64,000 nt of DNA from Cupriavidus necator N-1 (GTDB lineage: Bacteria > Pseudomonadota > Gammaproteobacteria > Burkholderiales > Burkholderiaceae). This document shows, piece after piece, positions 31,661 to 40,831 of the stretch (position 1 is its first letter; each line of letters begins with the position of its first letter). The position numbers and the translations under genes are program-made. The notes under the pieces were generated by a model, which ran no database searches, was not told the DNA's origin, and saw nothing but the letters and a program-made list of their open reading frames with translations. Location: the NCBI RefSeq assembly GCF_000219215.1, contig NC_015723.1, positions 1,116,001 to 1,180,000 of the forward strand, read 5' to 3'.

Positions 31661-34600
31661 ATGAATCTCTCTAAATTCTTTATCGACCGCCCCATCTTCG
31701 CGGGGGTGCTGTCGGTGCTGATCTTCCTGATTGGCGCCATATCGATGTTCAAGTTACCGATCTCGGAGTACCCGGAAGTGGTGCCGCCGTCGGTGGTGGT
31801 GCGTGCGCAGTTTCCGGGCGCCAACCCCAAGGTGATTGCCGAGACGGTGGCTTCGCCGCTGGAAGAGCAGATCAACGGCGTCGAGGACATGCTGTACATG
31901 TCTTCGCAGTCCAACAGCGACGGCCTGCTCACGCTGACCGTGACCTTCAAGCTGGGCACCGACCCGGACAAGGCCCAGCAGCTGGTGCAGAACCGCGTCT
32001 CGCAGGCCGAGCCGCGCCTGCCGGAAGACGTGCGCCGGCTGGGCATCACCACGGTCAAGAGCTCGCCGGACCTGACCATGGTGGTCCACCTGGTCTCGCC
32101 CAACGACCGCTATGACATGACCTACCTGCGCAATTACGCGGTGATCAACGTCAAGGACCGGCTGGCGCGCCTGCAGGGCGTGGGCCAGGTGCAGCTGTTC
32201 GGCTCAGGCGACTACGCCATGCGCGTGTGGCTGAACCCCGAGAAGATGGCCGAGCGCCAGCTTGCCACCAGCGACGTGGTCAAGGCCATCCGCGAGCAGA
32301 ACGTGCAGGTGGCGGCCGGCGTGATCGGCCAGTCGCCGGCGCTGCCGGGCGCGGACCTGCAGCTGTCGGTCAATGCGCAGGGCCGCCTGAGCACGGTGGA
32401 GGAGTTCGGCGACATCGTCGTGCGCACTTCCGCCGACGGTGCCGTCACCTACCTGAAGGACGTTGCCCGCATCGAGCTGGGCGCGTCGGAATACGCGCTG
32501 CGCTCGCTGCTGGACAACAAGCCGGCGGTGGCCATCCCCATCTTCCAGGCGCCGGGCTCCAACGCCATCCAGATCTCCGATGACGTGCGCAAGACCATGG
32601 AGGAGCTGAAGCAGAACTTCCCGGACGGCATCGACTACAGCATCGTCTACGACCCCACGCAGTTCGTGCGCCACTCGATCGAGGCAGTGACGCATACGCT
32701 GTTCGAGGCCATCGCGCTGGTGGTGCTGGTGGTGATCCTGTTCCTGCAGACCTGGCGCGCGTCGATCATCCCGCTGCTGGCGGTGCCGGTGTCGATCGTA
32801 GGTACCTTCGGGCTGATGCATGCGTTCGGCTTTTCGATCAACGCGCTGTCGCTGTTCGGGCTGGTGCTGGCGATTGGTATCGTCGTCGATGACGCGATCG
32901 TGGTGGTGGAAAACGTCGAGCGCAATATCGAAGAGGGGCTGACGCCGAAGGAGGCCACCTACAAGGCCATGCGCGAAGTCAGCGGCCCCATCATCGCCAT
33001 CGCGCTGACGCTGATCGCCGTGTTCGTGCCGCTGGCCTTCATGACGGGCCTGACCGGCCAGTTCTACAAGCAGTTCGCGCTGACCATCTCGATCTCGACC
33101 ATCATCTCGGCGTTCAACTCGCTGACGCTGTCGCCGGCGCTGTCGGCACTGCTGCTCAAGAGCCATGACGCGCCCAAGGACTGGCTGTCGCGCTGGATGG
33201 ACCGCGTGTTCGGCGGCTTCTTCAAGCGCTTCAACCGCTTCTTCGGCCGCAGCGCTGAAAGCTATGGCCGTGGCGTGAAGGGCGTGATCCGCCGCAAGGG
33301 CTCGGTATTCGGGGTCTACGCGGTGATGCTGGTGCTGACCTGGGGCGTGTTCCAGCTGGTGCCCAAGGGCTTTGTGCCGGCGCAGGACAAGCAGTACCTG
33401 GTGGGCTTTGCCAAGCTGCCGGACGGCGCGACGCTGGACCGCACCGAGGACGTGATCCGCAAGATGAGCGACATCGCGCTCAAGCATCCGGGCGTGGAAT
33501 CGGCGGTGGCCTTCCCGGGCCTGTCGATCAACGGCTTCACCAACAGCCCGAGTGCCGGCATCGTGTTCGCCACGCTCAAGCCGTTCGAGGAGCGCAAGAC
33601 CAAGGAACTGTCCGGCGCGGCGATTGCGGCCGACCTGAACCAGAAGTACGCGGCCGTCCAGGATGCCTTTATCGCGGTGTTCCCGCCGCCGCCCGTGCAG
33701 GGCCTGGGCACCATCGGCGGCTTCAAGCTGATGATCGAGGACCGTGCGGCGCTGGGCTATGACGCGCTGTTCGAGGCCACCAACGCGTTTGCCAACAAGG
33801 CGCGCGCCACGCCCGAGCTGAGCGGCATCTTCAGCAACTACCAGGTCAACGTGCCGCAGCTCGACGTCAAGCTGGACCGCGTCAAGGCCAAGCAGCTGGG
33901 CGTGCCGGTGACCGAGGTGTTCGACACGCTGCAGACCTACCTGGGCTCGGCCTATGTCAACGACTTCAACAAGTTCGGCCGGACCTACCAGGTCAAGGTG
34001 CAGGCAGACGCGCCGTTCCGCGCCCATGCCGAGGACATCCTGCAGCTGAAGACGCGCAACGCCGCCGGCGACATGGTGCCGCTGTCGTCGCTGGTGCAGG
34101 TCAAGCAAGGCTTTGGTCCGGACAGCGTGGTGCGCTACAACGGCTTTACCGCCGCCGACATGAACGGCGGGCCCGCGCCCGGGTTCTCGTCGGGCCAGGC
34201 CCAGGCCGCGGCCGAGCGCATTGCCGCCGAGACGCTGCCCAAGGGCATGAAGTTCGAATGGACCGAGCTGACCTACCAGGACATCCTGGCCGGCAATGCG
34301 GGGGTGTGGATCTTCCCGCTGTGCGTGCTGCTGGTGTTCCTGGTGCTGGCTGCCCAGTATGAAAGCCTGACGCTGCCGCTGGCGGTGATCCTGATCGTGC
34401 CGATGAGCCTGCTGGCGGCGATGACCGGGGTGTGGCTCACGCGTGGGGACAACAACATCTTCACGCAGATCGGCTTCATCGTGCTGGTCGGCTTGTCAGC
34501 GAAGAACGCGATTCTGATCGTGGAGTTTGCGCGCGAGCTGGAGCATCACGGCCGCACCGTGGTGCAGGCCGCGATCGAAGCCAGCCGCCTGCGCCTGCGC

Positions 34601-34846
34601 CCGATCCTGATGACCTCGTTCGCTTTCATCATGGGCGTGGTGCCGCTGGTGATCTCCACCGGCGCCGGCTCCGAGATGCGCCATGCCATGGGCGTGGCAG
34701 TGTTCGCGGGCATGCTCGGCGTGACCTTCTTCGGGCTGTTCCTGACGCCGGTGTTCTATGTGGCGCTGCGCCTGCTGGCCACGCGCGGCCAGCGCCGCGC
34801 GGCTACGCAAGAGCAAAGCGCGCAACTGACTGCATCGGCTGAATAA
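31661..34846 (+). CDS. RND efflux pump inner-membrane transporter, BpeF/MexF-like (HAE1 family), 1061 aa
   Basis: It opens MNLSKFFIDRPIFAGVLSVL, the HAE1 N-terminus with TM1. Porter domain sequences include FPGANPKVIAETVASPLEEQINGVEDMLYMSS, and the TM4 proton-relay motif reads GIVVDDAIVVVENVERNIEEG (adjacent Asp pair). Twelve TM segments and two large periplasmic loops fit the length. The TM10-12 block GLSAKNAILIVEFARELEHHG is typical. Overall it resembles MexF and BpeF, which export chloramphenicol, trimethoprim and fluoroquinolones. Its TAA stop overlaps the next ATG (TAATG). Substrates here are inferred. Confidence 0.94.
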   Translation: MNLSKFFIDRPIFAGVLSVLIFLIGAISMFKLPISEYPEVVPPSVVVRAQFPGANPKVIAETVASPLEEQINGVEDMLYMSSQSNSDGLLTLTVTFKLGTDPDKAQQLVQNRVSQAEPRLPEDVRRLGITTVKSSPDLTMVVHLVSPNDRYDMTYLRNYAVINVKDRLARLQGVGQVQLFGSGDYAMRVWLNPEKMAERQLATSDVVKAIREQNVQVAAGVIGQSPALPGADLQLSVNAQGRLSTVEEFGDIVVRTSADGAVTYLKDVARIELGASEYALRSLLDNKPAVAIPIFQAPGSNAIQISDDVRKTMEELKQNFPDGIDYSIVYDPTQFVRHSIEAVTHTLFEAIALVVLVVILFLQTWRASIIPLLAVPVSIVGTFGLMHAFGFSINALSLFGLVLAIGIVVDDAIVVVENVERNIEEGLTPKEATYKAMREVSGPIIAIALTLIAVFVPLAFMTGLTGQFYKQFALTISISTIISAFNSLTLSPALSALLLKSHDAPKDWLSRWMDRVFGGFFKRFNRFFGRSAESYGRGVKGVIRRKGSVFGVYAVMLVLTWGVFQLVPKGFVPAQDKQYLVGFAKLPDGATLDRTEDVIRKMSDIALKHPGVESAVAFPGLSINGFTNSPSAGIVFATLKPFEERKTKELSGAAIAADLNQKYAAVQDAFIAVFPPPPVQGLGTIGGFKLMIEDRAALGYDALFEATNAFANKARATPELSGIFSNYQVNVPQLDVKLDRVKAKQLGVPVTEVFDTLQTYLGSAYVNDFNKFGRTYQVKVQADAPFRAHAEDILQLKTRNAAGDMVPLSSLVQVKQGFGPDSVVRYNGFTAADMNGGPAPGFSSGQAQAAAERIAAETLPKGMKFEWTELTYQDILAGNAGVWIFPLCVLLVFLVLAAQYESLTLPLAVILIVPMSLLAAMTGVWLTRGDNNIFTQIGFIVLVGLSAKNAILIVEFARELEHHGRTVVQAAIEASRLRLRPILMTSFAFIMGVVPLVISTGAGSEMRHAMGVAVFAGMLGVTFFGLFLTPVFYVALRLLATRGQRRAATQEQSAQLTASAE

Positions 34847-36390
34847 TGGTGATCAACATGAATGCCCCTGCATTTTCGACAACAAATTGGCTGCCTAAGC
34901 TGGCGACACTGGCGGCAGCGCTAGTCCTTGCGGGTTGCTCGCTGGCCCCGACTTACAAAGTGCCCGAAACGGCCACCGTGCCGGCCTTCAAGGAGGCTGA
35001 GGCCGCCCAGGCCGAAGGCGCGCAATGGAAGACCGCGACGCCGGCCGAAGGCCAGCATCGCGGCGAATGGTGGAAGATCTTCGGCGATGCCGAACTGGAC
35101 CGCCTGATCGACGCGGCTGGCAGCTCCAACCAGGATCTGGCGATTGCCGCTGCCCGCCTGAAGCAGGCACGCGCCTTCACGGGTGCCACTGAGGCGGACC
35201 TCTACCCGCAACTGAGCGTCGGGCTGGACCCGACGCGCAGCCAGCCGTCGGCGGCCTCGCAGGGTCTGCCCGACGGCACGCGGGTCTCGCCGCAGACGGT
35301 GCTGAAGGCACGCGCCTTCGCCAGCTATGAGCTTGACCTGTTCGGCCGTGTCGCGTCCAGCGTCAATGCCGCCCGCGCCGAAGGCGAGGCCGCGGAGGAC
35401 CTGTATCGGTCGGTGCAGCTGGCGCTGCAGGCCGACGTGGCGCAGGCGTACTTTGCGCTGCGCACGCTGGACAGCGAGCGCGACCTGCTCAACGCCACCA
35501 TCAGGCTGCGCGAGGATGCGCTGTCGCTGCTGAAGAAGCGCTATGACGCCGGTGAAACCACCGACCTCGATCCCGCCCGTGCCGAAGCTGAACTCGGCAC
35601 CGCGCGCGCGGACCTGGCCGGCATCGAGCGCCGCCGCGCCAACCAGGAGCATGCGCTGGCGGTGCTGACCGGCGTGCCGCCGGCGGCATTCTCGCTGCAG
35701 GCGCGCCCGTTCGACGCCGCGCCGATCGCGGTTCCCGCCGGGCTGCCGTCCGAACTGCTGGAGCGGCGCCCCGACATCGCCGCGGCGGAACGCCAGATGG
35801 CCGCGGCCAACGCGCGCATCGGCGTTGCCAAGGCGGCGTTCTTCCCGCGCATCACGCTGACCGGGCTGTTCGGCTTTGAATCGGCGGACCTGTCGAACCT
35901 GTTCAAGTGGTCGTCGCGCACCTGGATGCTGGGGCCGCTGATCGGCTCCACCATCGCACAGACCGTGTTCGATGGCGGCCGCAACAGCGCCAACCTCGCC
36001 GGTGCCCGTGCCGCGCATGAGGAAACCGTGGCCGGCTACCGGCAGACCGTGCTGGTGGCGTTCCGCGAGGTGGAAGACAGCCTGGCGGACGTGCGCTGGC
36101 TCAGCCAGCAGGCCGGCGCGCTGGACGGCGCACTTGGCGGCGCCCGGCGCGCAGCGCGGATCTCGCGCAGCCGCTATGACGCCGGCGCGGTCGATTACCT
36201 GACGGTGATCGATGCCGACCGCACCGTGCTGCAGTCGCAGCGCGAGGCCAACCAGGTGGCCGGCCTGCGCGCTGCCGCAACGGTGTCGCTGATCCGCCGG
36301 CTGGGCGGCGGCTGGGGCCCGCTGCCGGAGACGGTGGCGGCCGTGCCGGCGCCGGCGGCCGAGGGCGCGCCGGCCTCACAGGCCCGCTAA
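34846..36390 (+). CDS. Outer-membrane efflux channel lipoprotein, OprC/OprN-like (NodT family), 514 aa
   Basis: The signal peptide ends in the lipobox LVLAGCSLAPTY. Two outer-membrane efflux repeats follow (about 70-270 and 285-475), including YELDLFGRVASSVNAARAEGEA and LLERRPDIAAAERQMAAANARIGVAKAAFFPRITLTGLFG, both standard for NodT-type TolC-like channels. It completes the tripartite pump with the two upstream genes. Translation is coupled: its ATG overlaps the RND stop codon, with another in-frame ATG at 34858. A strong hairpin follows the gene. Confidence 0.93.
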   Translation: MVINMNAPAFSTTNWLPKLATLAAALVLAGCSLAPTYKVPETATVPAFKEAEAAQAEGAQWKTATPAEGQHRGEWWKIFGDAELDRLIDAAGSSNQDLAIAAARLKQARAFTGATEADLYPQLSVGLDPTRSQPSAASQGLPDGTRVSPQTVLKARAFASYELDLFGRVASSVNAARAEGEAAEDLYRSVQLALQADVAQAYFALRTLDSERDLLNATIRLREDALSLLKKRYDAGETTDLDPARAEAELGTARADLAGIERRRANQEHALAVLTGVPPAAFSLQARPFDAAPIAVPAGLPSELLERRPDIAAAERQMAAANARIGVAKAAFFPRITLTGLFGFESADLSNLFKWSSRTWMLGPLIGSTIAQTVFDGGRNSANLAGARAAHEETVAGYRQTVLVAFREVEDSLADVRWLSQQAGALDGALGGARRAARISRSRYDAGAVDYLTVIDADRTVLQSQREANQVAGLRAAATVSLIRRLGGGWGPLPETVAAVPAPAAEGAPASQAR

Positions 36391-36402
36391 GCCGCGCGGG
36401 AC

Positions 36403-36445
36403 TGGCGCGATGCTTCCCAGTCACTACACTGGAAGCATCGCGCCA
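36403..36445. terminator. Long perfect hairpin after the efflux operon
   Basis: The arms at 36403-36417 and 36431-36445 are 15 bases each and perfectly complementary (TGGCGCGATGCTTCC against GGAAGCATCGCGCCA). With a one-base bulge the stem can be extended by CAGT/ACTG. It lies 13 bp after the channel gene stop. No U-tract follows, so it may work as a Rho-assisted terminator or 3' mRNA stabiliser. Confidence 0.6.
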
Positions 36446-36494
36446 TGCGTACGGGATGCACGGGTGCGCCCCGGATGCGTCCTGTCCCGCCGCC

Positions 36495-37607
36495 ATGCTT
36501 GTTCGACACAGGAAACCGTTCTGGGGACTGATCTTCGCCGCGATCACCGTGGGCATGCTGCTGGCGCCGCTGCCCTGGTCCGACCGCACCGCCATCCATG
36601 ACGAGGTGGTGATTGCCCGCCCGGCGGCCCAGGTGTTCGACTACGTGTCGACGCCGCGGCACTGGCCGGAATGGCATCCGGCCTCGCTTGGGGTGGCGGG
36701 AGCGACCGACCATCCGCTGGGGCAGGGCGAGCGCGTGACCGAGACCTTCATGGTCGCGCAGCGCGGTGGCGCGGTGGTCTGGACCGTTATCGAAAGCCAG
36801 CGGCCGCGCACGTGGTCGATCGAGGGTGTGGCCGACGGGCGCAGGGTCGGCACCATCACCTACCGGCTTACGCCCGCCATGACGCCGTCGCTGACCCCAT
36901 CGGCCGAACGCACGCGCATCGAGCGGGAATTCCGCTACCGGTCGCCTACGCTGCTCTTTGCGCTGATCAACCGCCTGATGTTGCGCGAGCGCGTCCAGGC
37001 CGAGTCCACCGTAGCCGTGCGCCGGCTCAAGGCGCTGCTGGAGGCGCCCGCTGCCGCCATCGCCTTGCGCGAGGCACCGATCCGGCCTAAGTTGGAGCCA
37101 TCCCTCAATGCGTCCAGCGAGGCCCGTATGCCGTTCCAGCTGCAATCGACCGCATTCGCCCCGGGTGGCGAGATCCCCGCAGAGCACACCTGCGAAGGCG
37201 CCGATATTTCCCCGCCGCTTGCCTGGACCGGCCTGCCGCCCGGCACGGCCAGCCTGGCGCTGATCGTCGACGATCCCGATGCACCCGATCCCGCCGCGCC
37301 GAAAATGACATGGGTCCACTGGCTGCTCTACAACCTGCCGGCCCATGCCGAGGCGCTGCCGGGGGACATCGGCAAGGCCGGGCTGCCCGCCGGCACGCGC
37401 GACGGGCTGAACGACTGGCACCGCGCCGGCTATGGCGGCCCATGCCCGCCGATCGGCCGGCACCGCTACTTCTTCAAGCTCTATGCGCTGAACGCGGCGT
37501 TGCCGGACCTGGGGATGCCTGACAAGGCGGCGCTGGAGCGGGCGATGCGGGGCCATATCCTGGCCACCGCAGAGTTGATCGGCACTTACCAGAAGCTGCA
37601 GCGCTAG
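36495..37607 (+). CDS. Membrane-anchored SRPBCC domain fused to a PEBP (YbhB/Raf-kinase-inhibitor-like) domain, about 370 aa
   Basis: A hydrophobic N-terminal segment (FWGLIFAAITVGMLLAPLPW) is followed by an SRPBCC/polyketide-cyclase-like domain (IHDEVVIARPAAQVFDYVSTPRHWPEWHPASLGV, to about residue 190). A linker leads to a complete PEBP domain beginning MPFQLQSTAFAPGGEIPAEHTCEGADISPPLAW (residues 212-370) with the conserved DPDAPDP and GPCPP ligand-site motifs. The frame is continuous. An internal ATG at 37128 (residue 212) has GCGAGG upstream, so a free PEBP protein could also be made. I know of no assigned function for this fusion. Confidence 0.75.
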   Translation: MLVRHRKPFWGLIFAAITVGMLLAPLPWSDRTAIHDEVVIARPAAQVFDYVSTPRHWPEWHPASLGVAGATDHPLGQGERVTETFMVAQRGGAVVWTVIESQRPRTWSIEGVADGRRVGTITYRLTPAMTPSLTPSAERTRIEREFRYRSPTLLFALINRLMLRERVQAESTVAVRRLKALLEAPAAAIALREAPIRPKLEPSLNASSEARMPFQLQSTAFAPGGEIPAEHTCEGADISPPLAWTGLPPGTASLALIVDDPDAPDPAAPKMTWVHWLLYNLPAHAEALPGDIGKAGLPAGTRDGLNDWHRAGYGGPCPPIGRHRYFFKLYALNAALPDLGMPDKAALERAMRGHILATAELIGTYQKLQR

Positions 37608-37633
37608 GACGCGGTGCGGCCGGAGGCTACATC

Positions 37634-38065
37634 ATGTCGCACCGAATGCTTCGCCTCGATGCCCGTGGGCCGTGGTGGCGGCTGGCGGCTGTCGTGGCGC
37701 TGGCACTGCTGGCCGTGGCCGGCCCGCTGCGCGCCCAGCCACATGAATCCGGCCCGATCACCATCGGCGGTTCGGCGCAGGTGCAGGGGCCGCTGACCGT
37801 GCACGGCAAGCTGGTTGTCGCCGGACACGTCTATGCCAGCGGTCCGCTCACCGCGGCGTACTTCACCGGACCCGCCAGCGCGCGCGGGCTGCCGTACGGC
37901 GGCGGCTATCTCAAGGTCTTCAACGGCCCGGTGACGGTGCATGGCGACATGGTGGTCAGGGGCGATCTGAGCGTGGCCGGCCCGCTGACCGTGGACGGCC
38001 CCATTGCCGCCAGCGGCGGCATCGATGCCGACGGGCCGATGCGCGAGCGCGAATACGGACGCTGA
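37634..38065 (+). CDS. Exported repeat protein with bactofilin-like periodicity, 143 aa
   Basis: After a signal peptide (RLAAVVALALLAVAGPLRAQ) the whole mature chain is a degenerate repeat of about six residues: GPITIGGSAQVQGPLTVHGKLVVAGHVYASGPL, later GPVTVHGDMVVRGDLSVAGPLTVDGPIAASGGIDADGP. Alternating Gly and Val/Leu/Ile suggests a right-handed beta-helix like bactofilins or hexapeptide-repeat proteins, but secreted. GGAGG precedes the ATG. It follows the SRPBCC-PEBP gene by 26 bp and may share its transcript. Function unknown. Confidence 0.6.
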   Translation: MSHRMLRLDARGPWWRLAAVVALALLAVAGPLRAQPHESGPITIGGSAQVQGPLTVHGKLVVAGHVYASGPLTAAYFTGPASARGLPYGGGYLKVFNGPVTVHGDMVVRGDLSVAGPLTVDGPIAASGGIDADGPMREREYGR

Positions 38066-38157
38066 AAGCGCGCACCGGCGCCATGCAGGCTGCTGCATTG
38101 CCTGCCAGTGTTGCACAATACCGGCTTTGCAATTCTTGCATCGACCGGGGACACCGC

Positions 38158-38625
38158 ATGACAAAGCAGGGCGCACTGGGCCTGAGGGGCATCGCATTGT
38201 TTGAAGCCGCCAAGGGCTTGCTGGTGATCGTGGCCGGCCTGGGCCTGGCTGCACTGCTGCACCGCGACGCCCAGGCGCTGGCGGAAGCCATCATCCAGCG
38301 CATTCACGTCAACCCGGCCAGCCGCTATCCCACCATCTTCCTGTCCTTGCTTGCGCATCCCGACAACGCGCGCCTGTGGGCCATCGGCGGCTCTGCCGCG
38401 GTCTATGCGCTGATGCGCTTTGCCGAAGCGTACGGGCTCTGGCGCGGGCTTGCATGGGGCAACTGGATCGGGGTGTGGTCTGGCGGCATCTACATTCCGC
38501 TGGAACTGTACGAGGCCCTGGTCCACCCCAGCTGGCTGCATGGCACGCTGGCGGCAGCCAACCTGCTGGTGGTGCTTTACCTGGCGCGGGGGCTGCTGGC
38601 GAAGTCGACCACCAAGGGGTCGTGA
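38158..38625 (+). CDS. DUF2127 integral membrane protein, 155 aa
   Basis: The pattern LRGIALFEAAKGLLVIVAGLGLAALL at the N-terminus, FAEAYGLWRGLAWGNWIGVWSGGIYIPLELYEALVHPSWLHGTLAAANLLVVLYLARGLL at the C-terminus and about four hydrophobic segments match DUF2127, a family of inner-membrane proteins without known function. GGGGA lies before the ATG at 38158. Its last 49 bp overlap the 3' end of the convergent nuclease gene. Confidence 0.8.
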   Translation: MTKQGALGLRGIALFEAAKGLLVIVAGLGLAALLHRDAQALAEAIIQRIHVNPASRYPTIFLSLLAHPDNARLWAIGGSAAVYALMRFAEAYGLWRGLAWGNWIGVWSGGIYIPLELYEALVHPSWLHGTLAAANLLVVLYLARGLLAKSTTKGS

Positions 38626-40385
38626 TCTGACGAACGGTAGGGGTCGGGCGCGTAGTGGCCCGGCACCGCAGGCGCACCCGGCGCCGGGGCGTAGGAGAAG
38701 GCCGGGGGCTCGTCGGCATTGATATGCCAGGCATGCACGGCGATGACATGCCGGGCCGCGACGGCATCGGCAAGCACATGATCGAGATAGCCGGCCTGGC
38801 CGTTGTAGACGTAGCTGTAGGCCGGCTTGCCGGCGAATTCCGCAACCATGTCGGCGTAGCCGTGGCGCGCCAGCACGCGCACGGGGTCTTCCATCGCATA
38901 GCTGTTCAGGTCGCCGATCACCAGCACGCCCGCGCCGGGCACGCCCGTCGGCGTCGCGCCCAGCCATTCGGCCAGCGCGTGGGCGGCCTGCACGCGCGCG
39001 GGATTCCAGCAACCCTGGCCATCGCCCTGGTCGGCCTGCGTGCCGGTGGCTTCGGTGCACGTCTTGGATTTGAAATGATTGACCACGACCGTGACCGGCG
39101 CGCCGCCAGCTGTCGCGCGGAAGGTGCCGGCCAGCGGCTGGCGGCTGCGCTCGCCCAGCCAGGTGGTGGCCGCACGCCCGGCGGGCACGGCGGTGCGGGC
39201 GTTGTACAGCAGGCCGACCGCAATGGCATCGCTGCCAAGCGCCGGCGTGCCGGCGTCGAGCACGCGCCAGTCCGGCCCGAGCCGCGTGGCCAGTTGGCGG
39301 ATTGCGCTGTACTGGCCGTAGCCGTCGTTTTCTGCCTCCATCACGCCGATCACGTCCGCATCCAGCCCCCGCAGCGCGGCGAGCAGCTTGGCTTGCTGGC
39401 GCGCCAGCGCCTCGGCGCCCTGCGCGCCGCGGTTGCCGGGGGCATCGAAGCCGCCGCCCTGGCCGTCACCGTTGAAGTAGTTCTGCAGATTGAAGGCGGC
39501 CACGCGCAGCGTGGTGGCCGGATGTCTTGACGGCGCGCCGCGGCGCGGGTTGGTGGCCTGGAACACCGGCGCGCTCGCACCGGGCACCGGCTGCACGCGC
39601 CACTGCCCGTGGCGTTTTTCCAGCACCCCCTGGACGCCGCTGACCGTGTCCCCGGCACGCACCGGATGGTCCGCGGCCAGGCGCGGTGGCGGGTAGGGCA
39701 CCGCGGCGGGATACTGGCGCGTCGAGCCATCGTCAAGCAACAGCCGGTTGCGGGCGTTGGCGGCGGCGGCTTGTCTGGCGGCCGTGCCCGGCAGTGCCTG
39801 TTGCGTCGGTGCGATGGGCCGGCCGTCGCTCAGCGCCAAGGTGCCATAGCGACCAAGTTCATGGGTGTCGGCAACCGTCAGCGTCTGCGGCAGGCGCACC
39901 AGCATGCCTTCACGCGCGGCAAGACCGGATTCGCCGGCGACCGGCAAGGTCACCGTCTGCGGCGTCACCGCCATGCCGCGCGCGCACACCGCCAGCGGGC
40001 CGGACAGCACCAGCTGCGTCTGCCCGAATTTCTCTTCGACCCTTCCGGACACGCGCACCATGTCGCCGGCGCGTGCCGTGGTGCGTGGCGCATAGACGAA
40101 CAGGCCTTCCGACACGCCGGGCCGGTGCAGGCGTTGCGCGTCCGCGGTCTGCAGGAAGAAACCGCGCAGGCCGCCATCGCCGCTGAAGTCCGCGGTGACG
40201 ACGGCCTCTACCTCCACCACGCTGCCCGCGAGCGGTGACGTCGCGGCTGCACTCTGGATCTCGGCAATCGGCGTCGCAGGCGTGCCGCATGGCTGCGATG
40301 CAGCATGCGCGCCCGCCATGCAGGTCAAGGCGAGGGCGGGCAATACGGCCCGGGCGAGGTGGCGCTTGCGCAGGGACAATCGCAT
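38577..40385 (-). CDS. Extracellular endonuclease/exonuclease/phosphatase-family nuclease (ExeM/NucH-like), 602 aa
   Basis: A signal peptide (LARAVLPALALTCMAGAHAA) targets export. The N-terminal half is an OB-fold-like region (VVEVEAVVTADFSGDGGLRGFFLQTADAQR). The C-terminal half is the EEP nuclease domain: LRVAAFNLQNYFNG, ADVIGVMEAENDGYG (metal Glu), VVVNHFKSKTCTE, VLVIGDLNSYAMEDP (Asp-x-Asn) and YRSSDHDPLVVDF (catalytic His). This architecture matches ExeM and related extracellular DNases that degrade environmental or biofilm DNA. Four Cys residues may form disulfides. It converges on the DUF2127 gene with a 49-bp overlap. Confidence 0.9.
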   Translation of the reverse strand: MRLSLRKRHLARAVLPALALTCMAGAHAASQPCGTPATPIAEIQSAAATSPLAGSVVEVEAVVTADFSGDGGLRGFFLQTADAQRLHRPGVSEGLFVYAPRTTARAGDMVRVSGRVEEKFGQTQLVLSGPLAVCARGMAVTPQTVTLPVAGESGLAAREGMLVRLPQTLTVADTHELGRYGTLALSDGRPIAPTQQALPGTAARQAAAANARNRLLLDDGSTRQYPAAVPYPPPRLAADHPVRAGDTVSGVQGVLEKRHGQWRVQPVPGASAPVFQATNPRRGAPSRHPATTLRVAAFNLQNYFNGDGQGGGFDAPGNRGAQGAEALARQQAKLLAALRGLDADVIGVMEAENDGYGQYSAIRQLATRLGPDWRVLDAGTPALGSDAIAVGLLYNARTAVPAGRAATTWLGERSRQPLAGTFRATAGGAPVTVVVNHFKSKTCTEATGTQADQGDGQGCWNPARVQAAHALAEWLGATPTGVPGAGVLVIGDLNSYAMEDPVRVLARHGYADMVAEFAGKPAYSYVYNGQAGYLDHVLADAVAARHVIAVHAWHINADEPPAFSYAPAPGAPAVPGHYAPDPYRSSDHDPLVVDFASSPRAR

Positions 40386-40531
40386 GGCGTTATCGGCAGG
40401 TAGTGGCAGGGTGGACGATGCTAACCGCCGCGTGTAACGGAATGCTTGCAGCAGGCACGCGGCCCCGCGATCGTGCTAAGGTAGCAGACACCCGCCGGTG
40501 CGCCGGCTTCTACTCCATTGGTAAAACCACC

Positions 40532-40822
40532 ATGATCAAGGAAATCGCACAACTCACCATCAAGCCCGGCATGGACAAGCAGCTGGAGCAGGGCGTGAGC
40601 CAGGCCACGCCGCTGTTCCTGCGCTCGCGCGGCTGCCACGGCGTGCAGCTGTTCCGCTCGATCGAGCAGCCGGAACACTACACGCTGGTGGTGGAATGGG
40701 AGACGGTGGAAGACCACATGGTCCATTTCCGCGAGTCGCCCGAGTTCCAGCAATGGCGAGCCCTGGTGGGCGAAACCTTTGCCGCGCCGCCGAACGTGCA
40801 TCACGTGGCCAAGGTCCTGTAA
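40532..40822 (+). CDS. Antibiotic-biosynthesis-monooxygenase (ABM) domain protein, 96 aa
   Basis: A single ferredoxin-like ABM domain: IKEIAQLTIKPGMDKQLEQGVSQATPLFLRSRGCHGVQLFRSIEQPEHYTLVVEWETVEDHMVHFRESPEFQQW. Such small dimeric proteins include quinol monooxygenases and many members of unknown function. It lies 9 bp upstream of the phosphatidylserine-synthase-like gene and is probably co-transcribed. No classic ribosome-binding site is seen before the ATG at 40532. Confidence 0.82.
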   Translation: MIKEIAQLTIKPGMDKQLEQGVSQATPLFLRSRGCHGVQLFRSIEQPEHYTLVVEWETVEDHMVHFRESPEFQQWRALVGETFAAPPNVHHVAKVL

Positions 40823-40831
40823 GCGCGCACC

